Positions 1 through 11,358 are shown, counted from the first letter of the stretch. The stretch: DNA of 64,000 nucleotides from Shinisaurus crocodilurus (GCA_021292165.1 CM037876.1:115077379-115141378); one strand, 5' to 3'. Numbers and translations are program-made. Notes: a model not told the origin generated them from the sequence alone.

Positions 1-368
1 ACGAGAGTTCTCCCTCAAAGCGGACTCTCATTCCATGTAAACAAGCTTATGCACATGTGCACCTTGGAGCTGTAGTTTGGAATCACACAGTGCCTCCTTG
101 GAGCCCAAGCTGTGGCGGTGGCAAGAATGAGCAAAGCTGCTAAGGAGATGGTAGGATAACTAAAAATTTGCGGGGGGCACTGCCAAGTCCTCTTTCTCAG
201 AGCAGTGGTGAGGAGGGAAGCAGCACGAGATTAGGCAAGGAAAGGGTTGATCCAACCAGTGCAATTCATGTGCAGAAATTGCATTGTTTAAACACGGACT
301 GTGTGTGCTTAGAAGCTTGCGATCGATTCCAAACTTAATTACGACTTCATAAACCACTTATCCAGACT
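1..368. other. Upstream flank, nothing recognised
   Basis: No coding potential, RNA gene or recognisable repeat is seen up to the fold-back element at 377. Confidence 0.5.
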
Positions 369-376
369 TGTTAAAA

Positions 377-486
377 CAGTGTTCTCCAACCTTGAGTCCA
401 CAGATGTTTTTGGCCTATGTTTTGGCTGGGGCATGCTGGGAGTTGTAGGCCAAAAACATCTGGGGACCCAAGGTTGGAGAACACTG
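377..486. mobile_element. Fold-back hAT-type MITE (CAGTGTTCTCCAACC family), copy 1
   Basis: A 110-bp near-palindrome starting CAGTGTTCTCCAACCTTG and ending with its inverse. It is flanked by exact 8-bp duplications TGTTAAAA (369-376 and 487-494). An 8-bp duplication and CAG...CTG ends fit the hAT superfamily. It has no coding capacity. Other copies are at 30618-30712 and 48813-48920, plus a half copy near 53430-53495. Confidence 0.85.
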
Positions 487-585
487 TGTTAAAAGGTGAT
501 CATTACAAATGGGCGAGGTGTGACCACAGCAAGCAGACTAATTACTAAATTTGGCAGCACCACTTAAAATAAATAAATAAATGTG

Positions 586-796
586 GGCAGTATCCAATGC
601 GACCGCTGCTGCGCTTATGCAGTTGATATACGCTGGCATAAGCCATCTCTAGCGCAATTCTAACAGCATAAGCAGGCACGACGGGTTTTCTGGGGAAACT
701 TGTTGCATCAGTTTATGCTATTGGCGTTGCATTAGAGATTGCTTATGCTAGTGCTACATCAATTGCATAAGTGCAGCGGCCCTATTGGATACTGCC
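586..796. mobile_element. 211-bp fold-back MITE with 9-bp target duplication
   Basis: Terminal GGCAGTATCC and GGATACTGCC begin long imperfect inverted arms (about 70 bp each side with GCTTATGCA-type matches). The flanks ATAAATGTG at 577-585 and 797-805 are identical, a 9-bp target duplication. That length suggests a Mutator- or Merlin-type transposase source rather than hAT. No ORF. Confidence 0.8.
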
Positions 797-868
797 ATAA
801 ATGTGAGATTTTCCATCCCATTATTTCAATGGAGGTGGAAGATCTAGGTTAGATTTTCTATAGAATTT

Positions 869-1197
869 CAAGGGTTTTGAACCTCTTTCAGCCTAAGGGC
901 TAAATTCCATTTCAGAGAAGCTCTCGGGGGTCACGTCCCATGGTGGGCAAGGCTGAAGGCAAAAGGGGCGGCGCCAAAATAGCAGCATATTTCAGTTTAA
1001 GGCTCTCACTGCCAGTGACTAAGACTTAGGAGGGGTATTTCAAGCTTTTAGAAAGGGGGAAGTGCACAAAAGCTGGGAACCCACCAAGTAACTCAGAGTC
1101 GGGGGAAAGAGGTATGGTCATCTGAGAAACCCTGGAAGGCCAGACTGGGGCCCCGGGAGGGCTGGATTTGGCCCCTGAGCCTGAGGTTCTGCACCTG
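869..1197. mobile_element. hAT-like non-autonomous element, copy 1
   Basis: About 330 bp related along its length to 3786-4124. Shared phrases include GAGAAGCTCTCGGGGG, AAAATAGCAGCATATTT and the terminal GGTTCTGCA. The ends resemble hAT (CAAGGGT...GAACC / GGTTCTGCACCTG). No clear target duplication remains, and this copy looks the more diverged. Confidence 0.65.
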
Positions 1198-1264
1198 TGA
1201 CCTACTGACCTAATGCAAAATCTTTAATCTCCTTCTCAGACTAAGGAAGCAATCTTAGGCATGT

Positions 1265-1355
1265 TTAGGCAGAAAAAAGGTCCACAATTCCTAACATGGC
1301 TGGCTGGGAAATGCAGGGAGTCGTAGGACTTATTTCTGTCTAAAGATGCATAGGA
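1265..1355. repeat. Degenerate fold-back MITE (GCATGTTTAGACAGAAA family)
   Basis: Starts AGGCATGTTTAGGCAGAAAA and ends with the inverse TTCTGTCTAAAGATGCAT, with the arms eroded. It belongs with the near-perfect copy at 18851-18961 and the one at 60134-60250. Confidence 0.6.
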
Positions 1356-2202
1356 TTGTGCCCTAAATATCTGAAGAGTTTCAAGGGAAGCAAAATAGTT
1401 TAGAAAGACTACAAAAACAATATGGGGGGCACATTGAAAGAGACAAGCTACACAATACAGTCAGCTGTTGCTGGACTGTAATACTTCAGGATGCAGGTGG
1501 AGTATTACATGTTATAAATAAACTTAAAATAGAAACCTTCTTGCTAACATGCCAACTTTTCAAAGGCAGAGCCCCCTCCCCTCCGGAGGAGCATTCGAAC
1601 ATGGGACACTCTACCTACAGTCTGAGCCTGAGGTGATATACAATCCAGTAAAGGCTGCACCACATCATTCTACTGATGATGTTGCTTGGCTCCTAACGGT
1701 TGCAGCATAGGATCTACTTCCCTGTGGCTTCTTCCCCCACTTCTCCTCCTGTAATCTTTGGATCTGGGAAGCACAGGGATGGGGCTAAGGACAGGGTGCC
1801 TTATCATCACCCAGCCAGGAGGGAGCGCAAACTTGTTCAGGAACTGGGGAACAATGCAATTGTAGCCATTTGGCTCCTGGATACAACTGTTACCAGACCA
1901 GTGTGGGAAGCACAGCCAGGGATATGATTCCCATGCTGCTTCCATGAGCAGAAATGATCCCTAAGACACTGAATGACAAAACAAAAATTACTTTGAGTGC
2001 CTTGAGTGATTTGGATCATTACTAAAGAGAGGATATCAGACTAAATGAACCACTGATCTGAGCCAGCAGGATTTTTTGTTGTACTTAGTTCTGTTATACA
2101 CACATGCAAACACATATATGCATATTCTGGGTAGAGAAACAGTACCTGTTTTCTATTGTGCTGAATTTTTGTGTAATTTGATATTCATTCTGGATGTTGC
2201 TG

Positions 2203-2245
<43 letters not shown>

Positions 2246-3785
2246 CATTTGCCACACCTGTGTGTAGTCATTGGTCCCCATCTGCTCCTGATTTGGCTGG
2301 TAATGAATTAGGGATTATGTAGTGAACATGATTATATCACTGGCCCACATAGCCAATTGGATGTGTCTATGTGATGGCATAACCAAGGGAAATTGAAGAT
2401 TTCCTGTTGCCCTTACTCTGAACAGACAAGGCAGAAAGGGAAAGCATTTCAGATACAACTGGACTGATACTTCTAATCCTACCACACTGTTCTGATGGTT
2501 TCATTGTAGCAAGACTTTTACCCCAATCCAGCTCTAGTCTTCCATCATTACACATGACTAGTTGGGGAAGAATTCAAATTGCACATCCAAGTGGATTCCA
2601 CCCTTAACCCCCAGCTAGTCAATCCTGTACGACTAGATCAGGGTGAGGGAGTGTTGGCAAAAGGGACACATTCCCTCTTTCCTCCAACACTTAGCCCCAT
2701 GCAAACTGCTCCACACCCTTTTGCAAAGAGGTGCAAAGTATCTCCCCAAAGGTAGAGGAGGCAGAAATACACTTTCTGAGAGGCAGAGTGTATTTCACGG
2801 GTGAGGGGGATGTTCACAAAATTTGTTATGAGGCGAAGGGAAAGAAATGGCGAACAGCCTGCTAGGACTTGAAGTGCTATATTAATAATGTCTGAAGTGC
2901 AGGGTTCCAGCTCCAAGAGAGGCATATGCATGTAGAGGTGTATGTGTGTTGGTTTTCCTGGCTCAACACATGGACACTGGAGGATTACAGCCCTTCTTTA
3001 GCTTCAGTGGACTGTGGCTTCAAGCCTGAGTGCAGTGAGCCTAACTGTGCACAGGACTGCAGAGCCAAATTAGTGATGATGAGTAGAGTGGTGGGGTCGT
3101 GGGGAGAGAAAGTAACAGTGTGGTAGCAACAACAACCCTCTTTGTGATAAGCAGCTTGCTCACACATGCAAACAATTTAGAAATGAATACATGGACTTAT
3201 TATTTATTAGTACAGTGCCATCAATGTACAGTACTTCATATGTCACAGGGTTTTTAAAGCAAAAAAACAAGTCCCTGGCTCAACAATATATTCTGCTGCC
3301 TCTGTGCTCAATCCCTGGTTTCTGTGTTGAAACATACATTTTTCAAAATGCTTCCTCTTTTGGAATCTTCTGAATGATCTCGCATATCTCGAATTATGTC
3401 TGTAAATTCACTTCCTTATTTAATAGCTGTGAATATTGGGTGTGTGGCTGCCTTAAATAAATGTGGTTATCAGTTGGATGCAAAATGCTTCATCATCAGA
3501 CTGCAGAGAAATTTGCTTGTTGATGGTCCCAGCATCTCCCATCCCTACAGTCCTTCCCTCCAGGGCATTCATATCTATGTGCCCCTGGACATACTGAAGG
3601 AGAGAAAGAGTGGAGCCTGGGCCCCAAAAATCCCTTGACTGCCCTTGTGCCTGTGTTGAGCTGGGGCTGTGGAGTCTCTTCAGCGGATTCCATTTGCCGG
3701 ACCTCCTCATTGATTCACATACTCCAAGGCAGGGCCAAAGTACTGCATGACAGGAAAAGGTTAGAAAGGCAGAAGCGGTTTTAAG
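1356..3785. other. Upstream flank, no gene recognised
   Basis: AT-balanced non-coding DNA. Contains a (GT)n tract (2206-2242). Open frames of 60-130 codons show no recognisable protein. Confidence 0.5.
2206..2242. repeat. (GT)n microsatellite
   Basis: About 18 uninterrupted GT dinucleotides. Confidence 0.97.
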
Positions 3786-4124
3786 CAAGGGTGCAGAACC
3801 TTTTTCAACCAAGGGCTGAATCCCATTATGGAGAAGCTCTCGGGGGGGGGGCACATTGCAGTGATGAGCAGGAGTGAAAGCAAAAGGGGTGGGACTAAAA
3901 TAGCAGCATATTTGAGCCCAATGCTCTTACTGCCAGTAAGAAAGCTTTAGCAGAGGCATTTCAACCTTTTAGAAGGGGGGGCAGTGGGAAACTGCACAAA
4001 AAAGCCCAAGGAAACCAGTTGGTGGTTGGGGGAAAGGGGCTGGGGCTGGGGAAAGGGGAGTGGCCTTTGGAGGAGCCCCAGGGGGCTGGATTGGGCCCCC
4101 TGGGCCTGCGGTTCTGCATCCCTG
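3786..4124. mobile_element. hAT-like non-autonomous element, copy 2
   Basis: Starts CAAGGGTGCAGAACC and ends GGTTCTGCATCCCTG, a 15-bp imperfect terminal inverted repeat. The interior matches 869-1197 in the same orientation. It has internal poly-G runs. The 8-bp flanks do not match clearly. Confidence 0.7.
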
Positions 4125-6400
4125 GACTATAGGAACAGCAATCACAGTCAGGCATTTGGGAAAGGGTCATTCGTAGTTATGATGAGATTATTTATTATCA
4201 AAATGCCCATCCTTGTGTCAAGGTGCGTGTGGCGCAAAGGCCTGCGTATTTCAGGGACCTCAAAAGCAACAGGTACGCATTGCCACAGGGGGCCCTTGTT
4301 CGTGGAGACTGCATTCCTCACTATCAAAGGTGGCAGCTGGCTTTGGGCAATGCTGTCCCCAAATACAGCACTCTACTTTCGTTTTCCCATATGAGTGAAT
4401 GGCAGCAGCCATTCTCTTTTATAGAAGAAAGCAAAGGGAAGCTCTTGGGGACACCACGGGGGAGGGAGCAAGCTTTGTGACTTCAGAAAACAAAGTGCTG
4501 GGGTGAGGGTCAGGTTCCCATGCACTGCGCCGCCATTTCATTGACTTCCTCTAACTCAGTGGGTGCACCAAAAACGGGGCCCACAGCAACCCGTGCAGCC
4601 CGCCCCCACTCTCTGCATAGCCGCACCCTGGCTCCCACTCCCCCTGAGCTATGAGAGGGTGATGATGGAACTATTCATCGGTGGAGATCAACAAAACTGT
4701 GCAAGACATCCTTCCCGGGCCCAACCCCTATTCACATTGGTCACGTGGCCCATGCCAGTTTGCTTGACAGGGTGGGCAGTGCCTCCTGGAGCCTCAAAGG
4801 CAAAGCCAGGGTGGTGGCTAAAGGCGGTGCAGTGGCCAGAGGGCAGGCCCCGGGGCCTTCAAGAGCCCCCCAGTAGGAGCTGCAGAATGGGACTGCCGTA
4901 TGCGAAGCAGAAAACACCGCAGAGCCAATCAGACAAGAGTAAGAGGCATTGCACAATTTTGCTCAGTTTGCAGCGTTCAGAGGTGACGTTCTACACCTTT
5001 CTCCATGTAGAGTCTGGATTGGCTCACAGCACAATGTTAGTTTTTAGCACAGATGACACGTATCCCCCTGTACAAAAGAAAATGGAATCAAATGTGGATA
5101 CCTGGAGATAGAGGGTAACCTGCTATCAAGAAAAAACATACGTAGGCACAGACACCGGTCAGCATATGGAGGTGTCATGATATATTTATGATACAAAAAT
5201 TGTAGGCAGCCATGTTGGTCCATTAGAAAATATGTGAGTACCGACGCAGTGTGGTAATATATTTATTAGGATTAACCAATAACTAAACACACATATTTGC
5301 ACTACGGAGAAATCTGCAATGGACTCAAATGAGTTTGAATTTCTAAGAATCTGACCTGAGGATTCCACAGTGGGTCGGCTTTTGTGAGTCATGCAGACCG
5401 TTTTTTAAAAATTTCAACATAATTTTACACAAATTTAGTCAAAGAAAATTAAGTAATTTTTTTTAAAAAACACCGACCAAAAATGCACATTTCCTCCATA
5501 GGCTAAAGCATGAAAACATGCATGGTGGGGTTTTTCCCCCCCCCCCATATTTGGGGGGGGGATTTGCGCATTTTCGGGAGTGCAAATTTGCACAACTCCA
5601 AATTTACACAAACGTTTACGAATGCATTTGCACAAACTCTAATTCCAGCACTGATCCATCAATGATGGAACGAAAGGTGCCTGACAAGCTGTGAAGCATA
5701 GACGGAATGGATTTGCAGTGTCCGTACATCCCTAATTTACACGGAGACCCACTGGATGGCTGGAAAATAGGGGATTTAAGGCTGCAGTTAATTGACTGTA
5801 ACCCATTTAAGAAGCGCTCCCTGACTAAATGTGGGAAGCAGGTTGTTATTTATTTTATTAAATACAGGTACTTGCCTGAATGGGCCTCTTCCATACAGCT
5901 CTCAAGAGAGCAGTAGAGCAGTGGGGCGGGGAGGTGGTTAGAAATGTTACCAGCTGGGTAAGTAGGCAGGTGCTCCCTCGCCCTGCAAAGAACCCTGCAG
6001 CATTCCTCAAAACTGAGCAAACTAATTGGTCTGAAATCCTAGTTGTAGCAGCAAAAGTCCACATTGTAGTACTATGTTTCTGTCATATTGATACTGTAAT
6101 AATTAGGGTGACTGTGTGTATGGTCAATTAATTGTTAGATTAGATCAACCAATCAAAAACCCTTTGACTACTTTAAAAAGATGCTCTGATTAACTGGGCA
6201 GTGGACTGAAACATTTTACAAACAATTTTAATAAAAAGTACTTTCCAAAGTTGTGGGTGGTGTAGGTAGGTGCCATCTTCGAAGTGGTCTTCCCTGTTCT
6301 CTCCACATGCCTTCAAAGACGGTGTCTACTATGGCGCCTACATGCATCATTTAAAAACAAGAAGGGGTTAATTTCCTTCAAAAATATGTTTTTAGTCATA
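4125..6400. other. Upstream flank, no gene recognised
   Basis: Non-coding. Around 5190-5290 there is a fragment with the phrase GTAGGCAGCCATGTTGGTCC, a common tail of reptilian interspersed repeats. The 5470-5640 stretch is low complexity (poly-C and poly-G around 5535-5565, and TTTGCACAA-like phrases). The 182-codon frame at 4563-5111 has no recognised domain. Confidence 0.45.
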
Positions 6401-6407
6401 TGTAAAT

Positions 6408-6503
6408 ATGAAGTCCAGCCCTATACATGTTTACTCAGAAGTAAGCCCCATGGAGTTCAATGGGACTTACTCTTGGGTAAATGTGTGTAGGACTGCAGCC
6501 TTA
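6408..6503. repeat. Squamate interspersed repeat with GGGACTTACT core
   Basis: Pattern: cagccctatacatg, TTACTCAGAAGTAAGCCCCA, then GTTCAATGGGACTTACTC, then TGTGTAGGACTGCAGCC. The core is self-complementary and the outer edges are also inverted, so it folds back. The same unit recurs at about 8180-8345, 9840-9935, 17222-17305, 18056-18125, 23906-23980, 24303-24385, 31212-31275 and 33280-33366. I cannot name the family with certainty. Confidence 0.7.
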
Positions 6504-7079
6504 GTTGCTTAATTAATTGATTGAACCTCATACAATTTATGGACTATAGTTTCTTTAATCTGGTGATAGCCCTGCGAATAATGGCTTGTCAGGATTCTAA
6601 AATCAAAGGAAGAATCCTTTTCTTTCCTTCCATGGCAATGGTTTTATTCATATGTAAATATAATCGGTTACTTTCTCAGTTAGCATGTATGTAACTATTA
6701 TTCAGCGAATAGCCCATCCTATACTTGTATAGGAGCTTACTTCCTATACTTGGAGGTAAGCTCCTCTGTGGAGCTTACTTCCAAGTGTTTGTTTATAAGA
6801 TTGCATGAAAATCAGTGGGACTTTCTTCTGCATAAACGTGCATACGATGGGGGATGTAAGTTTTGTTTCAACCGATTGACAGCTCCAGGGTGGTGGTTTT
6901 AAATGTATTTATGTCTTTTAAAGCAGGGAGAGTGAAGGGGGGCAGCTCTATTGAAGACAAATGCACCACGGCAGACCCTGTAATTATCTGTGAACCCGCT
7001 CCCCCCCCCCTTTGGATTCCCTTAAGCATTTTAGAACTGAGGAGATGAGCAAAAGTTGAAGAAGCAAAAGTAAGCGAGG

Positions 7080-7531
7080 CAAGCGAATGAGGTATGCGTG
7101 CGAAGAGTGTGTGTGTGAGAGAGCGAGCGAGCGAGCGAGATCCTCCTCCTACCTGGCGTTACAGATCGCAAGATACGTGGTGTTACCTGTGGAAGTCAGA
7201 ACAAGTAGAAACGCATTGAACTTCAAGGCTGCGGCGAGGCAGTCGATCGCGACCGCAGCCTGCTCCTTCCCCCAGAGGCTTCGCTAGCCATTTTCAATGC
7301 TGCCTTTTTAAAATGAAACATGCAAAAGCCCCTCTATTTTTCTTCCACATCAGGTTTTTTTCTTTTGGGGGGCCCACCATGGTTTGCGCTGCTGAGGTTC
7401 CGCGCAGTCTCGTCTTGGAGGGGGGTTCAGAGCGACTCCCCGCTGGGATTTAATCGGCTGAGGCCACTGTCGCCCGCCCCCCCCCCCGCACAATTTCATT
7501 TTATATGGATCTCTCCGTGCCCTCCTAGATC
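7080..7531 (+). promoter_or_regulatory. WNT7B: Probable 5' UTR and promoter region of WNT7B exon 1a
   Basis: This stretch sits directly upstream of the exon 1a start. It has scattered CpGs, a GAGC tetranucleotide run near 7117-7138, and pyrimidine- and C-rich tracts near 7475-7495. No convincing TATA box is placed to serve a start site (a TTTTATATGG motif near 7498 is only about 30 bases before the ATG). The transcription start cannot be placed from sequence alone. Confidence 0.5.
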
Positions 7532-7602
7532 ATGCACAGAAACTTCCGAAAGTGGATTTTCTACGTGTTTCTCTGCTTTGGAGTCATCTATGTCAAATTA
7601 GG
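7532..7602 (+). CDS. WNT7B: WNT7B first coding exon, form a (partial CDS)
   Basis: WNT7B is a secreted, lipid-modified Wnt ligand acting through Frizzled receptors. The exon reads MHRNFRKWIFYVFLCFGV then IYVKLG, which I recognise as the vertebrate WNT7B N-terminus (close to WNT7A, which starts MNRKARR). It is the signal peptide: a basic n-region (H2, R3, R6, K7) followed by a hydrophobic core. The start is fixed by an in-frame TAG at 7526-7528 immediately upstream, with A at -3. Coding ends after GG of a split Gly codon (phase 2) at a consensus donor GTGAGT (7603-7608). The mature Wnt domain, with its acylated Ser and cysteine-rich body, is in later exons outside the window. Identification rests on remembered family sequence, not a search. 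Confidence 0.93.
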
Positions 7603-7608
7603 GTGAGT
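7603..7608 (+). other. WNT7B: Splice donor of WNT7B exon 1a
   Basis: Sequence GG|GTGAGT matches the U1 donor consensus. It interrupts the Gly codon after two bases (phase 2), the same phase as the donor of exon 1b, and reading through would give a stop (TGA) at once. Confidence 0.9.
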
Positions 7609-8284
7609 ACGAGATGGTCTCCAGTATGGCTCCGGGGGGGGGGGGGAATGATGTGTGTGTGTGTGTGGGAGCGATTTCCACAGTTCTGTGTCAACAGTGC
7701 GCTCGGTGGCTCCCTTCTCTCCTCTCCTCCGTATCTGGGAAGGGTCGATACTAAACTTGTATGAAGGTTTTGGTCACCAAACGTAAGAGGAATGGATTGG
7801 AGGGGTCGTTGGGGCGGTGGGATGGAAGGGCGGGGGAAATCGCACTTTATGCGGCATGTACCAGCTCTGTGCCTGGCTTATATACACAAACCTCACATCG
7901 ATCAATTCAACGGGATATCGATTGTTTAAGCTTGGAGGCGCTGGTCATGTGACCCCAGAGATTTGGAAGACATTTGTGCGTCGACCAGGATGCCGCGTGT
8001 GCCTGCAAAAGGCTCCGCCGGCAGAGAGAAGGAAAAAAGATTTCTGGTATTGCTGATTTTATTTTATTTTTTTAAACAGAAGCAGCTACATACAGGAACT
8101 GAACATAATATTTATGGGTTTGGTTTTTTTTTTGGTTTTTTTTAAAAAATACTTTACTAGTTAATGCTGCAGGGCATGCTGCAATCCTAAACACAGATTT
8201 ATTTAGAAATAAACGCCATTTCTGACCAGACGGGGCTTTCTTCCGAGTAAAGGTGGCCACTGTGGACGAGACAATAGAACTTAC

Positions 8285-9395
8285 TTGGGGGTAAGCCCCG
8301 CTGAACGCGGGGGGACTTCCTTGCGAGTGAAACAGGCACAGGATCCTGCGGCGAGGCGCCTCCGGGCCACTTTGGATTCAACGGGACGCCCTTTCCCGCG
8401 TGCCCCACCGGCTAAAGCCGACGCCCGTTGGCCCAGAAGCCCGCCGCATTCCGCTCCACGAGCCGACCCCTTAGGACCGCAGCCCGCGCCCACGCCGGCC
8501 CCGAGAAGCGTCGGGCTGCCGCCTGCCCCGGGAGGGGCCCTCATCGCCGTGCCGTGCCGCCGGTTCGCGAGGCAGCGCGACCCGGGCGGGGCGGTCAAGG
8601 CCCCTTCCCCGGCAGCCGAGCCCCGTGGGAGGCCCGGGGGGGTCTTCTCCCACGCCCCGAGGGTGGGCGAGGCCAGACCTCGAAGGCTGCGGTCCTGCTG
8701 GGGCCGGGGTCCTCGGGAGGGCGGGGTGGCGGCGCGCGCTGCCAGGGCTGTGTCGAGGGGGGGGGAACCCTGCCCGGCCCGGCCGCCCTCCACCTGCTCC
8801 CGGCGGCGGCGGCTCCCCCCCTCCTCTGGCGGGCCTAGACGCCCCCCCTGGCCGCGCGCTCCCCATTCGCCAGCCCCGGCCGCCGTGACATTCGCCTGCA
8901 GGCAGAAGCCGCGTCGAGCGGGAGCTGGCTGGCTGGCTGCGGGGCGCGTCCAGGCCCAACTGCGGCCGGGCGGGCTGCTCCGTCTCGGGGGAAGGAAGGA
9001 GCCCCGTGGAGCTCAGAGCCGCCTGCGATTCCCGCGACCCGGCTGGTCTGCGCGATTCTGAATGGGGCTTGTCGCACTAGGCTGCCCGCCCGCCCGCCCG
9101 CCCGCCCGCCCCGAGTTGTCTTTCCACATTCCTTCGCTCCCGCCGAGTTCTTACCTGTTGAGCTTCACGATCCCTACCTTTTATTTCTCCACCCCCCTTT
9201 CTTTTGGCATGGCTGCGGAATTATTCCCCCCTCCCTTTCTCTCTCGCATGATCAAGAATGCGCAGAGCTGCCAGCCCTGGCGCCTCATCCTGGGAGCGAG
9301 CGGGGGGCGGGGCGGGGCGGGGGAGAACCGCCGCAAATCTCTCTCAGCCAGGATCGCGATGCGCGCGCGTGCTTACATGTACGCATTTGCGTAGG
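8285..9395. promoter_or_regulatory. CpG island in WNT7B intron 1, just 3' of exon 1a
   Basis: About 1.1 kb that is strongly GC- and CpG-rich, with runs such as (CCCG)n at 9088-9112 and GGGGCGGGGCGGGG near 9305, an Sp/KLF-type GC box. Several long open frames on both strands cross it, but they reflect lack of AT-rich stop codons and none shows a known domain. It begins about 680 bases after the exon 1a donor, so it is probably part of the exon 1a promoter domain or an intronic promoter or enhancer. Methylation state and transcript starts cannot be seen here. Confidence 0.7.
9088..9112. repeat. (CCCG)n tetranucleotide run
   Basis: Six tandem CCCG units inside the CpG island that follows exon 1a. 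Confidence 0.9.
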
Positions 9396-9404
9396 GTCTG
9401 CGGC

Positions 9405-9660
9405 GATCATATTATTTAGCATGTGTAGAGTGCTTTAGTCGATTCCAAAGCAGCTTTGCATACATTATCTTGTATGATACAACAAACCTGTAAGGTAGGC
9501 CAGTATTAATAGCCCCATTTTGCAGTCTCAGGGCAGGTTGCGCGCAAGGAGAGAATGGTTGCTTGCCTAGTCTTACTTTAAAAGTAGTCCATGGCAGAGG
9601 TTGGATTCGAACCGGGGACTTCCTGATTGGTACCTCAGTCTAGTCCACTCCTCAGCAATC
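9405..9660 (+). repeat. MIR-like SINE fragment
   Basis: Contains the typical phrases AAACCTGTAAGGTAGGCCAG, ATAGCCCCATTTTGCAG and GGATTCGAACCGGGG in order. The last resembles a tRNA-derived B-box or MIR internal region. Related fragments lie at 15115-15330, 21105-21265 and 54935-55050. Confidence 0.65.
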
Positions 9661-9839
9661 ATATGCACGATTACTCAGAATTAAGTCCCATCGTAGTCAA
9701 GTAGACGACTTTCCTGCCTTAGACAATGTGATACAACAATCTGTTAAAAGAAGCTTTTGTTGACTTGAGTGACTTAAGTTGAGAATAACGCCCCATCCTC
9801 TGCATCTTACACCATGCTCAATGGGGCTTACTACCAATG

Positions 9840-9935
9840 TTAGGCTGCAATCCCACGCACAGTTACTTTGAAGTAAGCCTTATTAAACTTGGTGGGACTT
9901 TCTTCTAAGAAGACCTACATAGGATTGGGCTGCAA
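9840..9935. repeat. Squamate GGGACTTACT-core repeat
   Basis: Reads AGGCTGCAATCCCACGCAC ... AAGTAAGCCTTATTAAACT ... GTGGGACTTTCTTC ... CATAGGATTGGGCTGCA, the same fold-back pattern as at 6408. Confidence 0.65.
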
Positions 9936-9945
9936 GTGCACGAAG

Positions 9946-11291
9946 GCTTGCAGGCTTGCAGCTGGTTTTTGCAAGTTTTTCTCAAGTGTAAGTTCTACTA
10001 TGTTCAGTGGGACTTGCTCCTGGGATTGCATTGCAGACTTCAGTGGCTTCTCTGAGAGGAGGTCATTTTCGCAGGAGATATTGGTGAAGGACTAAAATAC
10101 TTGATTATGTGACCCTTGAGGAAGGTACATTTGAAGACCTGCAGCTGAACGTGTGAAGGGACTGCCTGTAAAGAGTTTGAGGAGACGTTTGCTGAACTTT
10201 CTGTCTCTAATGTTAACTCTGGGCACCGGCCATTCTGCACAAGCCTCACTTGGTATTTTTGCTGATCAAGGGCCAAGCATGCATGGGCATGCCAGACTTC
10301 TTTGTAAAGAGCAAGGGTGAGCTTCCCTTTAGTTGCTGCTATGTCTGAATGCCCCTAGCACAGGGCAGAAGGTCGAGGAATGGAGCATGTGACCCAGACC
10401 GCTGGGTTTCCCTTTAAGAGTCGCCAAAGTCCAGATCACAGAGGACTTGCCCAGTGGATCAGTCATCCAGTCCATCATTCCATTTCCCACAGTAACCAAT
10501 CAGGTGCCTCTGAAGGAGGCCCACAAGGCAACTGTCTTCTCCCCAAATGGTACCCAGGGTCCTCTGGACCTGGAGGGTTCCGTAGCGTAGAGCCATCATG
10601 TCTAACAACCCATCCTCAATTCATGTACCAAATCCCCTTGGTTTGCCATCTAACCTAGAGATCATCACCATATCTTGTACCATGAATTAATTACAACCCC
10701 CTGCTAGTTTTATAGCTTTATTAAGCTAACTCAAAGGTCCATGACTTAAGCTGATGCTGAAGTCATGGAATGAGAGGGGGTGGGGCTCCAGTAGGTTCTA
10801 CCAGGTGCTGTGAGGGTTTCTGGTTGCACCTGGGACTTCCCCTAGGACTGCTGGGAACAGGAAACAAACAAACAATGATTGATCCCCCATTTATTGAAGA
10901 TCCCACTGTTACTCAGAGTTGTCTCCATCATTAGGCAAAACACACAGGTTCCTTGGGAGATGGAAAGCAAATGTAGGAACTAGATAGGGTTTTTTTTATA
11001 TTAACAAGCTGAAGTGATAGGTTTTTTTTATATTAACAAGCTGAAGTGCTTCCTTTTGTCTGCTCTGAATCTCCTTCCAATTGAGTGTCCCAGAGTTCTA
11101 GTAAGAGAGAGGGAGAAAAATATCAACTCTCTCCACACTATGCATAATTTTATATGGCTATCATTTCTACCCTCTGCCCCCCATCACCTTTGGGGGGGGT
11201 ATTATGGGAGTTGTATCTGTATGGTGTTGATTTGTCTGGGAGAAGGAATTTCTCCTAAAATTAAGTATGCATTAGGTACCCCTTCATTCAC
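9946..11291. other. Intronic stretch, no exon recognised
   Basis: Non-coding. It holds a second GGGACTTGCTCC-type repeat remnant near 9985-10045 and a 33-bp tandem duplication at about 10983-11048. Confidence 0.5.
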
Positions 11292-11358
11292 CTTATCTGA
11301 GAGATAAGATCTTATATCTTATATCTTATCTGAGAGATAAGATAAGATAAGATAAGAG
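11292..11358. repeat. GATAAG/CTTATC cluster
   Basis: An inverted plus tandem arrangement of GATAAG and CTTATC units (four or more tandem GATAA at the right end), directly before the Sauria SINE. It may be a microsatellite seeded at the SINE insertion site. Confidence 0.8.

Noticed and set aside
4563..5111. 182-codon frame in the upstream flank
   Set aside because: No recognisable domain, no splice context and no similarity to neighbours of WNT7B that I know; probably chance.
8285..9061. 258-codon open frame in the CpG island after exon 1a
   Set aside because: GC-rich DNA lacks stops on several frames at once here; the translation is Arg/Pro/Gly/Ala low complexity with no domain and no splice logic.
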